A DNA stretch of 64,000 bases from Hypericum androsaemum (GCA_963995505.1 OZ023190.1:5412516-5476515); one strand, 5' to 3'; positions 37,065-49,902 are shown, numbered from the stretch's first letter. Made by a program: numbers and translations. The notes: generated from the sequence alone by a model not told the origin.

Positions 37065-40000
37065 ATAAAGTTTGTCCTCAAACTTACTTGGACGTTCGAA
37101 GAGATAAGGGTATTTCTCCTTCATTTCAGAGCTCAATTCACAGGTGGCTTCCCTCTCTGTGTGATTACTCCATTGCACCTTGACATATTCGATTGTCCTC
37201 TTGCGAAGCTGTTGGAGTTTGACATCAACAATTCACAGAGGTACCTCCTCATAGCTTACATCTGGATGAATCTCTGATGGGATATCATGTACCACCTGCC
37301 CCTCCATTGGGATGTATTTTCGTAACATAGACACATGGAATACATCATGTACTCCTGCCAGAATTGGAGGTAAGGCCAGCCGATAAGCTAACTTCCCTAT
37401 CCGTTGGATCACGTCAAAAGGTCCAATGTATCGTGGACTCAGTTTCCCCTTGACTCCAAATCTTCTAATTCCGTTGGTAGGTGATACCTTCAAAAATACA
37501 TGCTCTTCAACCTCAAATTCTATTTCTCTGCGATGTTGATTAGCACACTTCTTCTGTCGGTCTTGAGCCGCTTGAATTCAGCTTCGTATCATTGGTACCT
37601 TTTTAGTTAGTTCCCTAAACATCTCCGGACCCAAAGTTTCTTTCTCTCTTATCTCATTCCAGCTGATGGGCGATCGACACTTTCTGCCGTACAGGGCCTC
37701 ATATGGAGCCATTCCAATACTCGCCTGAAAGCTGTTATTATAAGCAAATTTCACTAATGGGAGATGTCCCTCCCAATTTCCCCCAAAATCCAACACACAA
37801 GCTCTCAGAAAATCTTCTAGCGTCTGAATCGTCTGTTCAGATTGTCCATCTATCTGTGGGTGAAATGCAGTACTGAATTGTAATTTTGTCCCCATTGCCT
37901 TCTGTATGCTACCCAAAACTTAGATAAAAATCTAGTGTCTCGATCTGAAGTGATACTTATCAGAATTCCATATAGCCGCACTATCTCTCTTATGTACAAT
38001 TTTGCCATTTGCTCAATAGACATACCTGTCTTGTATGCTAAAAAGTGAGCTGACTTGGTGAGGCGATCAACCACTACCCACATGGCATCCTTACCTTGAA
38101 GGTTCTTTGAAAGTCCCATCACAAAGTCCATTGTAATCTTCTCCCACTTCTACTCTGGAATCTCTAAGGGTTGTAGGGGGCCAGCTAGTCGTTGGTGTTC
38201 CGCCTTGACCAATTGACATACCATGCAACTGGCTACATAATCTGCTATCTCTTTTTTTATACCGGACCACCAAAAATCGAGCTTGAGGTCTTGGTACATT
38301 TTAGTCCCTCCTGGATGTCCTGTATAACGGGCGGTGTGAGCCTCTTCCAAGACTTTATTCTTTAATTCTTCGACTGCTGGAACACATATTCTGTTCTGGT
38401 AGTAAAGATTATTATCGGCTCCAATGCGGAAATATTCTAGCTCTCCTCGTTCCACTTGCTGTCTAAGAGAAATAAGAGTTGCATCCTTTGCGTTGTCCTT
38501 TGCCTAATTGAGTTCGCGGTATTTGCTCTACTTCCATACTTGCCGCTAGACCGATCGAACATTCAGAGTCTTCCAGCCTCAGGCTTCTCAGCTGACGTAT
38601 CAATCCTTCTTGTGTCGTAAGCAATTCACCCGTTTGGTTCTTCCTGCTAAGAGCATCTGCTACCATATTATCCTTCCCTGGGTGATCGTGGATCCCAATA
38701 TCATAATCTTTGATCAATTCTAGCCACCTTCGTTGTCTCATGTTCAATTCCTTCTGTGTGAAAATGTATTTGAGACTCTTGTAGTCAGTATACATCTCAC
38801 ATCGGACCCCATAGAGGTAATGTCTCCATACCTTAAGTGCATGAACTACTGCCGCTAGTTCCAGATCATGGGTAGGGTAATTTCTCTCGTAGGGCTTAAG
38901 TTGTCATGATGCATAAGCGATCACCTTATCCTCCTGCACAAGAACACACCCCAACCCATTTCCTGAGGCATCACTGTAGACAACGTAACCCTTCCCCTCG
39001 CTAGGTTGTGCCAGTATGGGTGCTGTCACCAATCTCTTCTTCAATTCCTGAAAGCTTTGCTCACATTCTTCACCCCATGCAAACTTCACTCCTTTCTGAG
39101 TTAACCTGATTAATGGCATGGCTATTGATGAGTGTAGAAATACTCTATCATCCATGTATGTTTTAGTGTCAATTTTCCATTATTTTTAGTATTTTTGTGT
39201 GTTATGTATCGTTGTATTGTTATATATTATGCTTTGAACGTTTTAGTATTGTTCTTGTGATTTTTATACATTTTGTTCATGTTTATTACTAGGAGACTAT
39301 ATGGTGATACGAGGACGATATTGGTGCACTTTGGAGCGTGTCATAGGCGATCGGATCAGCCGGGACAATTGGCATTTTACGAGTCCCAAGAAAGCGTGGA
39401 GCAAAACTGACCCCTTGTGACTCAAATACCTATAACTTTCTCATCCGAAGTCCAATGGAGGCAAGCAAGGTGGCGCTGGAAAGAAGACATCCGGAGTTAC
39501 AACTTTGTCTTGATAGGCTTCTTCAAATTCGGAGTCCAAGGGGGAGAAAAATCACGTCCAAAGTTGACCTTTGAATCTGCCAACAAATCTGATGAGTGGG
39601 CCAAATTTTAGGATTTGTTTTGGGCCAATTTTTGGGCATGAATAGTGAATTTCGTGGCTGGCACTTCCTAAGCCAAAAACTTGTATAAATAGCTTCCTTG
39701 GCTTATGTTGGAAGCCAACTAACTAGAACCTTAGCCTTTTAGATATTTAGCTAAAAATACTCACCAACTCCACTCCCTCTCTCTCTTTTGGAAGAGAACT
39801 TGGCTCACCATTGTTGGAGTATGTAGAGAACTTGAAGGAGATATTTTGGGAGCTTGAAGATTATCTTGAGCTTTCTTTATCTTTCTCTTTTATGTTTATG
39901 CTTTGCTTGCTTGGTTCAATGGATGTGTTATATTACTTGGTGAATATGTGTGAGTAGTTAATTAGTGAGTTTGGTGCCTTGATAGTACCTAATTAGCCAA

Positions 40001-41940
40001 TGGTTTAGGGGGTTAATATGTCTAGGTATGTGTACTAGTTAATAAGCTTAATGCTTAATCTCGTTTGATCACCTTGATTATGAACATGGTTAATGTTAAT
40101 CGTCGAGAGGAGTTAGGATTAACAGACTATTTAACTAGTTGAGTAGAAACTTATTGATGAGAGATCACCTTAGGTGACTAGTTGTCCAAAGGATGGTGAT
40201 TATAGTTGGTGATTAGTTAGATTAGATGGCTAATTTGTTGCGAGAGTATGATTAGTTCATCTAAGTCTAGTTAAGAATCGATTTAGACTAGTTTGTCGCG
40301 AGAGCGTTGATTAGTTGCCTTCGAAATATCCGGACCATATCATGAACTTTATAAACACCATAAGCCATTTGGTTATTTAGGTTGTCATTGGTACCACGCT
40401 CACTCTTGTTTTAAGTGTTTAAACTATCATCTTGTTTAGTTGCAATTTTATTTCAAGTAGCATATTGTGTTTGGAATTGACACCTCCATTTCATATAGTC
40501 CTAAACTAGTGGTAGAGTCGAGTTTGCAGCCTAGCTTAGTCCTTGTGGGACGACAATCCCTTACTTACTCATTATTACAATAGGGGTGAAAATTCTTCCT
40601 TTCAGCTATCCTAGAGAATCCTTCCACAAAACATCTGTAGTAGCCTGCCAATCCCAAGAAACTACGTACTTCTGACACAGTATTTGGTTGTTGCCATCCT
40701 ACCACCGTCTCAATCTCGCTGGGGTCTATAGATACTCCTTCTTTGGATAACACATGTCCAAAGAAGGCAACTTTCTCGAGCTAAAATTCACACTTCTTCA
40801 ACTTGGCGTATAAATGTTTCTTTCGCAGTATTTGTAGAACCATCCTCAAGTGTTCCTCATGCGCCTCCTTGCTTGGCGAATATACCAAAATATCATCAAT
40901 GAATACCACCACACATTTATCCAAGTATGGGCGGAAGGTTCGATTTATCAGGTCCATAAACTTTGCCGGTGCATTGGTCAATCCAAAGGGCATCACCAGG
41001 AACTCTTAATGTCCATATCTAGTGTGAAAAGCTGTCATATGTACATCTTCCTCCCTAATCTTCAACTGATGATAACCCGAGCGTAGGTCTATTTTGGAGA
41101 ACACTTGCGCCCCTTTTAGTTGATCAAATAGATCTTCAATTATGGGTAGGGGGTATCTATTCTTAATAGTGAGTTTGTTTAGCTCTCGATAATCCACACA
41201 CATCCTCATGGAACCATCTTTCTTCTTGACGAATAATACTGGTGCTCCCCATGGCAAAATACTTGGTCTGATGAATCTCTTTCCTAGTAGGTCCACCAGT
41301 TGTATTTTTAGCTCATTTAGTTCTGCTGGGGCCATGCGATAAGGCGCCTTGGATATTGGTCTCACTCCAGGGCTCAGTTCGATTTGGAACTCCACTTCGC
41401 GATCTGGTGGTATTCCTTATATATCCTCTGGGAATACATCTGGAAAGTCCCTGGCAATAGGGATCTGATCCAATGGACTCCCATTTTGCACATCTATTGT
41501 AGTAGCTAGGTAGGCTACTACACCACTTTGCACCAGTCTTGTTGCTTCCACAGCAGAAATTATTGTCAGGGGAGTTTTGACATTGACGTCCGCAAACATG
41601 AACTCTTCCTTTTCTGGGGGTCGGAAGATCACAGACTTACACCTGCAATCAATACAGGCGTACTGTCCTGCCAGCCAATCCATTCCTAGAATCACGTTGA
41701 AGCCCATCATCCCCATAACTCGAAAGTGCCCCTTGAGTCATTGGCCACTTATAAGGATCTCGCAGTCGCAACTCTGGTCTACAACAATGGTCTTTCCCAG
41801 TGGAGTTGTAACCGCCAACTCTTCCTCACATCTATTTATCGATAATTTATGTCTCCTCACAAAGTGATCAGCAATGAAAGAATGGGTTGCTCCAGAATCG
41901 AATAATATATTCGCAGGAAATCTAGCTACTAAGAATTTAC
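37062..41940 (-). pseudogene. pol of gypsy element 2, split by a solo LTR
   Basis: In minus-strand order: protease LFDSGATHS (about 41910) and NVILGMDWL (about 41690); RT with [34 protein letters not shown] and [11 protein letters not shown] (about 40900); then GFSRIA, where a 1479-bp solo LTR interrupts (39126-40604). The frame resumes MPLIRLTQKGVKF. RNase H has YVVYSDASGNGLGCV and [12 protein letters not shown]. Integrase has CMVCQLVK, MDFVMGL, SITSDRDTRF and HPQIDGQSEQTIQ, with DDE residues kept. The chromodomain-like tail VKVQWSNHTEREATCEL has lost both usual Trp positions. Several stops and shifts occur, for example TGA for CGA near 37232. Confidence 0.92.
39126..40604. mobile_element. 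Solo LTR (gypsy-like) nested in element 2 pol
   Basis: The 1479-bp sequence begins TGATGAGTGT and ends ATTCTTCCTTTCA (TG...CA). The 5-bp target duplication 'gctat' is at 39121-39125 and 40605-40609, and the RT/RNase H linker reads through when it is removed. There is no internal coding region. Its right end has the 'gggacgacaatcccttactt' wording common at plant LTR ends. The family is not determined. Confidence 0.88.
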
Positions 41941-42012
41941 CTGCGATAGAGTCCTATGTTTAACATGGTATTCTCCTAACGACACAGGTAGATTAATTAT
42001 GTGAAGATTTAC
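41941..42012 (-). other. Intron-like insert between gag and protease (element 2)
   Basis: This 72-bp minus-strand insert starts GTAAATCTTC and ends CTATCGCAG. Removing it joins 'GTG ATA G' to 'GT AAA TTC TTA', restoring an open frame into the protease. Its position matches the 135-bp insert of element 1. Confidence 0.55.
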
Positions 42013-43327
42013 CTATCACCGCATCTCCACGTTGTCCAACTTTTGATTGGTTGAGGATGTATACTCGTGCCGGAGCTCTCGGTGGTGGCGGTTTCCCTCC
42101 TGCAGAAGTGGTGCTGCGACCACTGAGGTTTATTGGAGCTCGTGCACGCATCTCGGGGTAAGACACCAGTTGGTGTCCCATCTTCCCACACTTAAAACAT
42201 GCTTCAGAAATCTACCTAAAATAAACGTGTTAAATCTCCCAATCATGATTCGAGTCTTCTAGTTGATTAAATTAATACTCTATTCACCTACATTGCTCTT
42301 GGGTGTGGCCCGAACGATTGTATCTCTCACACCATGGCCCAAAGTTCCTAATAGGTGGCAGGTTGTAGGGTCTCTTAGTTGATTCTGAGTAAAGATTCCC
42401 TTCATCCGGCCCCACCTTTCTCTTTGCATGTTCCTTCTCTGCCTTCTTTTGGCAGGATTTTAAATTCTGTTCAATCACCAGTGCCCTGTGAAGTACCTCC
42501 GAATAGGTGGGTAAGAGAAAAGGCACCACTAAATTACTTATATCATCTGCAAGCCCATCCTCGAACTTTCTAGCTCGGGTATCTTCGTCTAGCGCAGCCG
42601 CTGACTTGAAGATCAAAAGTCTAGAAAATTCTCGATCATACTCCATCACCATCAGGTTTCCTTGCACCAGCTGGTCAAATTCCTGTGCCTTTTCTCTCCT
42701 CTTGGATGGCGAAATGAAGTGACCCCTGAAGTCTCTTAGGAAGTCTTCCCAGCTATACACTTCCATTACCTCCCCTATCCTCTTATCTTGACGAATCCTA
42801 TCCTGGGTTTTCAACCACCTACGGGCGTCACCCTTCAGTACATAGGCATCGTACTTCACCTTTTCTGTGATCTGGGTGTTAGCAATCTCAAAGGCCTTCT
42901 CCATCTCGACCACCCAATCCACTACCTGGATCGGGTCTTCCGAACCATCAAAAGGGGGTGGCTTAACCCTCAGGAATTCCTGATAACCTCCAGCGGTGGG
43001 TTGCAGATGAGGTACAGATTATGGCACGACTGGAACTGCCGACTGGTGTTGCTGAGCCAAAAGTGTCAGAATCTGCAAAAGTGTGCCCTCGACGTTCAAC
43101 CCGGCTGGGTTCAGAACAGGAGCAGCACGAGCATTGGCCGGAGTAGTAGGAGCACCGTTATCTGATTTATTATCCCTGATGTCATCATCCATGCCAGCAG
43201 CATTATCGACCGCATCCTCCACTTGGTTAGGGATCACACCATAACCCCCAACTTGTTCCGACCCTATTTCTGTTCCTGGTTGCTGCCCTTGCCCTTTGGA
43301 TGCTCCAGCTCTTGTCGTTGGTGCCAT
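42013..43327 (-). pseudogene. gag of gypsy element 2
   Basis: It starts MAPTTRAGASKGQ at 43327. The frame runs through an acidic linker to a single TAA at 43019-43021 (probably CAA before), then continues through the gag core (VVEMEKAFEIANTQITEKVK ... SEVLHRALVIEQNLKS, 42920-42450). Two zinc knuckles follow at about 42330 and 42180. Both have lost a Cys: CERYNRSGHTQEQC has Tyr for the second Cys, and CFKCGKMGHQLVSY has Tyr for the last. A 72-bp intron-like insert (42216-42287) lies between the knuckles. Confidence 0.85.
42216..42287 (-). other. Intron-like insert between the two zinc knuckles (element 2)
   Basis: This 72-bp insert starts GTGAATAGAG and ends TTTATTTTAG. Removal joins 'CAA TGT AG' to 'G TAG ATT TCT GAA GCA TGT', matching element 1, which has no insert here, apart from one CAG-to-TAG change. 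Confidence 0.5.
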
Positions 43328-43930
43328 TGATTCGTATGCTGATTTGTGAACATTCACTAACGTATTCAGACTAATCACTAATCCGATATCTCAATCATGC
43401 ATTCTATTCTTAAGCAGAATTATAATCACATAATGATCACAGAACGCAAAATCATAAAAAAATCAATTTTACAAATCTCAACATTAACTCACAGATTCAC
43501 AGAATCATAGAATCACAACTCATAATCACGAAATCAAAATCACAGCATCTCATTCTCAAAACCTCAATCACAGATTTGTACTAAACCTTCCTTAATTACA
43601 ACCCGTACACCTTAATTCACTCCGAATGACATGAGAACATTCTCCCCTAGGTCCTTGGCGACTTAATCAATTTTTTTTTGACGAGAACACCTAAAATTTT
43701 TACAAAAACTTCAAATGGACGTAACTTTCAAACGGCTGCAAATTTACCCCCGAAAGTCGATCACTTTAGCAAAGTAAGAGAGTTTGTAGATCTTGAAATT
43801 CTCTTTCCAAAAAGTATTTATAATAAAAAATCTGCCAAGCGAGTCAAAAGTTATGACTTTTCAAAGTTTTGGTAGTTTTGGCCACAAAATCACAAAATTT
43901 TGACACCTAAACCACGGTTTCACAATAATT

Positions 43931-45075
43931 TGTCGCGACCCGGAAATAGAAGCGACAAAGCCCGAGGTATTAATTACCCCGAAAGGCGTCAGACTTTTAT
44001 TAAGAAATGAAACGATTATCCAAAACAAAAAATCTGTAACATCCAAAATGATTTAAATATTCAGAAATCTGAATAAATACTAAAAGCTGAAAGTTCAATA
44101 GTCTTTATTATTTGGCCAGAAAACTGTGTTGATGCATGCAGATGAATCACCCTACTTCCGATCTTGGATCCTACCTGAACAATCTGAAACACATACAGCT
44201 AGGGTGAGTTGATAAACTCAATAAGTGGAACGAATCACAGGAAAATGATTTCACTTTGCAAACCGAAAGATCCCTATCCCACTATCTAGCCAACTAATCA
44301 AAGACAAAATTTCAGAACATAACATATCCACGAGTGTATCCCCTATCCGACTACCCTATCCGACTATCCTATCAGACTACATATCACATACTTAACAAAA
44401 CTTATCAGAATTCGGAGGCATAAGTACATGCAGTCGTCTTTTTCATAACCAGAACTCGGACAGAGGCATAGCATACGATTTTAACATAATCCATATCAGA
44501 ATATCAAAACAGATTTTTTTAGCAGTAAAGAGATCGGCTTAAGCCAGATTCCAAACTCAAGCCATACGTATTCCAGACTGAGACATAGATCATCTCAGGA
44601 AAACTAAACTCCTTGATTTATGAGATGACACAAATTCTACTTACTTGACATTGCTCCTAACTCTTTAAACCTTCCCGAGCCTAATCCAATGATCTGTCCT
44701 GGACTCCCTCGAATCTGACACGTCCACTTACAGATTCGTCTTCTCCACTCTTTGGTTGTGAGGCAAATACATGACTTATAACAGGAACTATTCGGAAACA
44801 GGTTTACTAGGTATTAGTAACTTGCCCTCCTCGTACAGCGATTCCCGGATGGTCTCATCCTCTCTTGGCACCTCTTCCCGAGTCAGATTTCGCTCCTCAC
44901 CTTCACAATGAGACAAATCTGTGGGTGTTAATTAGGCTCCTAGAATGGACGGCCTAAGGGCCTATTTATATAGGCTTTCAACCCTAATCCGCCCCTAGCT
45001 ACCCTAATTATGGAAAATTACCGTTTGCTCTCCCAAACTTTAGAAAGTTCTCACTTTAGTTTCTCGATTTTTACA
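43931..45075 (-). repeat. 5' LTR of gypsy element 2
   Basis: 1145 bp. On the minus strand it starts TGTAAAAATCGAG and ends GGTCGCGACA. It joins directly to leader sequence that in element 1 lies about 220 bp downstream of the LTR. Confidence 0.93.
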
Positions 45076-46577
45076 GTTAGTGTTTGAACCTGGATCTTCC
45101 TAAACTTATCAACGTTGTTTGACAATGATGTATAAATTTATCTTTAAAAAAACACTAAAATCAAAACCCTCCAATCTTTTTTGGTCTTCTCCTACCATTT
45201 TTCTCCTTGAATTTTTTTTGGTAAACTTGTGAGTGACTCAGCACTCTTTCATTGAAAATAAACTAAATTACATAAGGATAGAGTTGGGAATGTCATCCCT
45301 TAACAAAGACACGCACCCATCCAGTGGCCTTCCCAGAATATGAATACCTCGCGGAGGCCCAGTAGCAAAGTTAGATAGCCAATTCTTTACCCTATTACAA
45401 TCTCGAGGTTTTCACCTTGATACTGCCACCAACACAAGCAACCAAACTTTTTTGAAATTTTCAGATATTACTTCTTTGAGATTTTCTCTATCAGTTTCAG
45501 TGTATTACTTCAAAATCGAGACACTGAAATGAATTCATCTCAAAAAAATTATTACACCTGATGTACTCTGGAGAATGGGGAATGGTGGGTCTATTGATCC
45601 GTGGATTCACCAGTGGCTCGCTAGCCTTCCTATTGCTAGGGTTCTGTCCGCTAAACCCACTGAGTCTCATATTTTAAAGGCTGCTGATCTTTTTTATTTT
45701 GATCTAAATACCTAAAATAATGACTTGCTTCTAACATTATTTGATTCCCAGAAAGTTGATGCTATTCTCACTGCTAAGCATCCTCAGATGGAGTTTCGGG
45801 ATAAAATTGTCTAGAAAAAAAGTTGTGGATGGTGCCTACTCGGTTAAGATTGGGAATCTAAAAATTAAAAAAAATGCTTCACCCACTTCTCCTTCTCTTT
45901 TGGCAGGTGGTGGTTATGTGGACCACTGGAGGAAAATCTGGAAGTTGCATGTCCCGCCCAAATTGAGAAGTTTCATTTGGAAAGTTTCGTCAAACTGCCT
46001 TCCTACTGCTGAAGCGTTAAAAAAAAAAATCTTGGACAGAATAATTTATGCTCAATATGCTGCTTGGATGTGGAATCTGTTGTCCATTTACTCTTTGTGT
46101 GCCCATATGCCAAATCTACGTGGTTTCATTGTTGTTTAGGGCTTAGAATTGATGATGTTGTGATCAACTCATTTATTGATTGGTTTTCTGTTGCTTGTTC
46201 ACAGCTTGCACATCTTAATGCTTCTAGTTTTATTTGCCTTATTATGTTTGTTTGCTGGCAGATCTGGAAAGCTCAGAATGAGACCATCTTTGAGGGGACC
46301 AGGGCGTGCCCACGGAGGACTGTGATAAGTCCGGATGGTGAGAATGGGAAGCTCAGAAGTTTCTATAAGACACTGATCGTGCTGGCTGTTGAAGAACTTC
46401 TAGGTGGACTCTACTTCAAGGGAATGAGGTACTTCTGAACTGCGATGTTGCCTGGCGAAGCATCTCTTGTGGTGCTGGTGCAGTTGTCGTGGCTAGGAAT
46501 AATATTGGCCTCATTTTGGGAGGCAGAGATTGGGGCTATTGTGATTGCCCTCAAACTAGTTGAAGATAGGCTTGATG
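45076..46577. repeat. Tandem array unit 1, right part
   Basis: It matches 53590-54268 and 55084-55975 of unit 2. It ends where a deletion (by comparison with unit 2) joins 'gaagataggcttgatga' to the unit 2 start 'ttgagtgctaattt'. Confidence 0.88.
45560..46577 (+). pseudogene. LINE ORF2 C-terminal fragment (unit 1 copy)
   Basis: Readable pieces are WRMGNGGSIDPWI, VDHWRKIWKLHVPPKLRSF (zinc-binding zf-RVT region) and VESVVHLLFVCPYAKSTWF, then WQIWKAQNETIFEG. These are typical of the region after the reverse transcriptase in plant L1 elements and of RNase H-bearing LINE-derived proteins. Stops and shifts interrupt every piece, and the RNase H part is cut off by the deletion at the unit junction. 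Confidence 0.75.
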
Positions 46578-47185
46578 ATTGAGTGCTAATTTAGTGGTAA
46601 ATGAAGAAGATGGTATTTGAGAAAATCTAATATAAGAGGATCTGAACCATAAAATAGACGCAAATAATATTTGTAGAATTAGAATATGCTACCTGTTATC
46701 ATTCAGAAAGATTTTTAGTTCTTTTTTAATCTATCACACTATATATTGTTTTTTATAAAATAACATATTGATATATTTTTACACCAATAGTTATATCTGT
46801 TATATATTGAAGTACTATTCTACGTCGCATGTTACACCATTGGCTAACGTCGAAGCACCATATGTCACATGTTATATCATTGTCTAATTTTAAGTAAAAT
46901 AGCAAAAATGTGTACTGTATCCGTTCCGGTGGATCTCAACTATACGATTAAAATTACGCGTAACTTCTCATCAAGTAGTTCAGATTGCACCTTGGATTGT
47001 GTTACTTAGGCCAAATACTCATTTACCGACATACTGCTATGTTATCTAATTATAATCTACTATTGTACAAAATGATCCCAAACAACTGTGAAAGTCGTAT
47101 TCAGTTCAACTTCAGAAGTGGTGTCTCCACTACCAAGAAGTTTTTGCGTATTAGGTCAATGATGAATCTCTTCTTGGCTACAATC

Positions 47186-47850
47186 AAGGTTGTCAGGATC
47201 GCGATTATAATCGTAAGATCGCACGATTTTACGAGTCGACATTACACCACCGTGTTGGATCGCATGCAAGATCTTAATGTTGAACGGATCGGTGGGATCG
47301 CCGATTATAATCGTAAGATCGCAAGATCTGCAATTAAGATCGCAAGAATTTTTTCAACTAAATCCCTCCTTCCTGCGAGAGATTTAGTGAATATTTTTTG
47401 TGTTTTTTTTTTAAATCATATTCGGTATTTCCTAGAAGTTTATTGATTATTTTAAAGATATGTGGTATTTCATTAATAGTTTAAATCAGTGTAATCTTAA
47501 CCCTAATATTGTGCACTATAAATATAAGGTCTCTGGTCGCATTCTGAAGAAAAAATAAGAAGAAATTAAATAAGATCGAGAGAGGGATGAGTAGACTGAC
47601 TTGAATGCTTTGTTGAATTAAAGTTTTTTAGATGATGTTTGAAAAATTATATTTTTAGATGATGTTTTAGACAATGATTGTTTAGGACTTATGATTAAAT
47701 TAATAAAAATTTATGTTAAGTTTATTTTTCTTAGTTATTTCTATAATTTTGTCTATTTGGTAGGATCTTGCGATCCGTGTTACGATCATCCGATCTACGA
47801 TTTTTTTATACTCAAGCGATCCTCAGTGGGATCCCGATTTTGACAACTTT
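47186..47850. mobile_element. TIR element, 665 bp (Mutator- or hAT-like), unit 2 copy
   Basis: The ends are AAGGTTGTCAGGATCG and (inverse) AAAGTTGTCAAAATCG. Flanks 'ggctacaatc' and 'ggcttcaatc' are a 9-10 bp target duplication with one mismatch. Unit 1 shows the empty site ('ggctacaatcgatatg', 24806). The interior is rich in 'gtaagatcg' words. No transposase was seen. Confidence 0.82.
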
Positions 47851-48653
47851 GGCTTCAATCGATGCGTAGTCTAACAGACTTCTCCACATAATTATTATCA
47901 TACGAGATATCACTCGATAAAGATTTATTTATTCAGAGTAATCTGTCCGAGATATTTACAACATCTTCATCTCCTCAAAAAGTTGTAAATTTGGTTTTAG
48001 GAATTGATTAGGTAGTTTTAGAAAAAATCAGGACCAAACAATATTCAATTATCCTGATTCATTATTTTTCAAACATTAGAAATTTTGCGGTGGAATAATA
48101 CATGTTTTTTTTTCCCTTATAACTTAGAACCCTCGTTGTGCCTCCTTTACACTATTAGCAGTCTATTCATTTCTCACATACCAAACTAACATCACATTCA
48201 CATTAGTCTGTCCCTTTCGATACAAGTCCTCGTAGCAACGAAATAGCATCTTAAATTTAAAATAAGTTGTAATGATCGGCCGACACTGGTATTGGTTCAC
48301 AATGCCTAAGTTGATTTATTGACGGGCCTTTGTCGGGTTTAGATCCACCAGGTTTTGTTCTTGCGAAATCGAATTCAACCCATGGTTTGCAATCTCCGTA
48401 CAGTGTAATTAACTGTATGTGCTCTTTAGTCAACGGTTTTTTTATAGGTTATGGCTCTTGTCGGTTTGGATCCCACCGGATTTTGTTCATTACGGAATTG
48501 AATTCTTCAACACATTATTTGCAACACTATAATTTATTGTATTATATGCTCTTTAGTCGATGGGAGAATAGCAGCTACATGCTACAACTTGTCCGATCCT
48601 TGATATTTTATATGTAACAAGAAGTTATAGAATAATAGTTCGTCGTGTCGTGG

Positions 48654-48680
48654 ACTATATATATATATATATATATATAT
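48654..48680. repeat. TA dinucleotide repeat
   Basis: An expanded (ta)n run. The same site has only about five repeats in units 1 and 3. Confidence 0.9.
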
Positions 48681-49064
48681 GGCGTCCGACCTAATTGATG
48701 AAGTTTCCTATGAGAAAAGCTTGCTCAATAATTCCTCGCCCAATTCCTATGGACAAAACAACTATCTTTTTATTACTTATTAGCTTAATTTGACTTGATT
48801 ATCTTTGGACATCACGTGAACCAATGGCAAGGGTTGCTAGAAAGTTGTTAGATTACATAAATCCGACTCTATATTTACGAGATTACTTTTATGATTTATA
48901 GATTAAGATATTTGTTATAGTTTGTTCGGGTGAATATTATTTTTTAATGATTTTTTTATGATATCTCAGATGAATTTAAATTTTTTTACGACATCTATTA
49001 TAGTTTGTCAGGATGAGTTTTATCATTTTAAAAGTTTATATTTTTCTTCATGGTAGATTAAGAG

Positions 49065-49902
49065 TAGGGATGGCAATTTTATCCTTATTCTGAGGGTCTA
49101 CCCGAATTCAGACCCGATGGATCGAAGACCTATTGACTTTGACCGGGTCTAGACCCGGATCCTTATTTTTAAAAAGAATAAGGGCATGGATATGGACTTA
49201 TAGGATCCTACCCGAATGTTTTTAAAAATATTAAAATAATATATATAAATATATTAATTACTAAAGTTGGTACCAAATTCTCATCACAAGCTATCCAATT
49301 TAGAATTTTTTTTATAAGTAAATTTATTCAATCAAGTTGTTATAAGTAACAAAATATTAAAGTATCAAAGTTACATCTTAATTGGTAAAGATACCGAAGT
49401 ATCAAATATCTATATATTATAATCGGTAAAGAAAGTGAACACATATTCAACAAAAAGAAACACCCGTTAAGTAGGCTACTATTGTTGTCTGTGACGCTTT
49501 AAATATCCAAGAAAAAATAACAAATTGTCAAAGGAGGAATGATGAAGAAGCTTTAACCTACATAATATCAATCCAAGTTTCCAACCTTCTAATACATTCT
49601 ACCATTCAATTATTATATTAACATAAAATTTTGTATTTACTTTTTTATATTAACTTATTTTAGCAAACTAATAAATTGCGTTCTCATTTTTCGAATGCTT
49701 CGCTATTGTGAACAAGTATGGCTTAATTTCTGTAAAATTATTTAATTTTTAAATAACCTGCCCGGTATTTTAGGACCCGAATCTTACCCGGATCCATATT
49801 TTTAAAGATGATAAGGGTAAGGATGTGGGTCGACCTTCAAAAAAAAGGGTAAGGATTTCGATCCTATAGATTCTACCCGGATCCTGCCTATTGCCATCCC
49901 TA
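49065..49902. mobile_element. Non-autonomous hAT element, 838 bp
   Basis: The TIRs are TAGGGATGGCAAT and ATTGCCATCCCTA, with a perfect 8-bp duplication 'attaagag' (49057-49064 and 49903-49910). Empty sites exist in unit 1 (26010-26017) and unit 3 (59062-59069). Subterminal 'gggtctagaccc' motifs flank an AT-rich core without coding capacity. Confidence 0.95.

Larger units (their letters stand above)
35851..45075 (-). mobile_element. Ty3/gypsy chromovirus (Tekay/Del-type), element 2
   Basis: This 9225-bp element lies on the minus strand, with LTRs at 43931-45075 (5') and 35851-37048 (3') and the target duplication 'gttag' (35846-35850 and 45076-45080). The empty site is seen in units 2 and 3 ('attgttagtgtttgaac'). 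It has the same family layout as element 1 but clearly diverged LTRs. It is inactive, with many stops and a nested solo LTR in pol. The primer-binding site seems to be missing. Confidence 0.95.

Noticed and set aside
36060..45040. LTRs of element 2 as separate genes or tandem duplicates
   Set aside because: They are explained fully as LTRs with TG...CA ends, polypurine tract and 5-bp target duplication.
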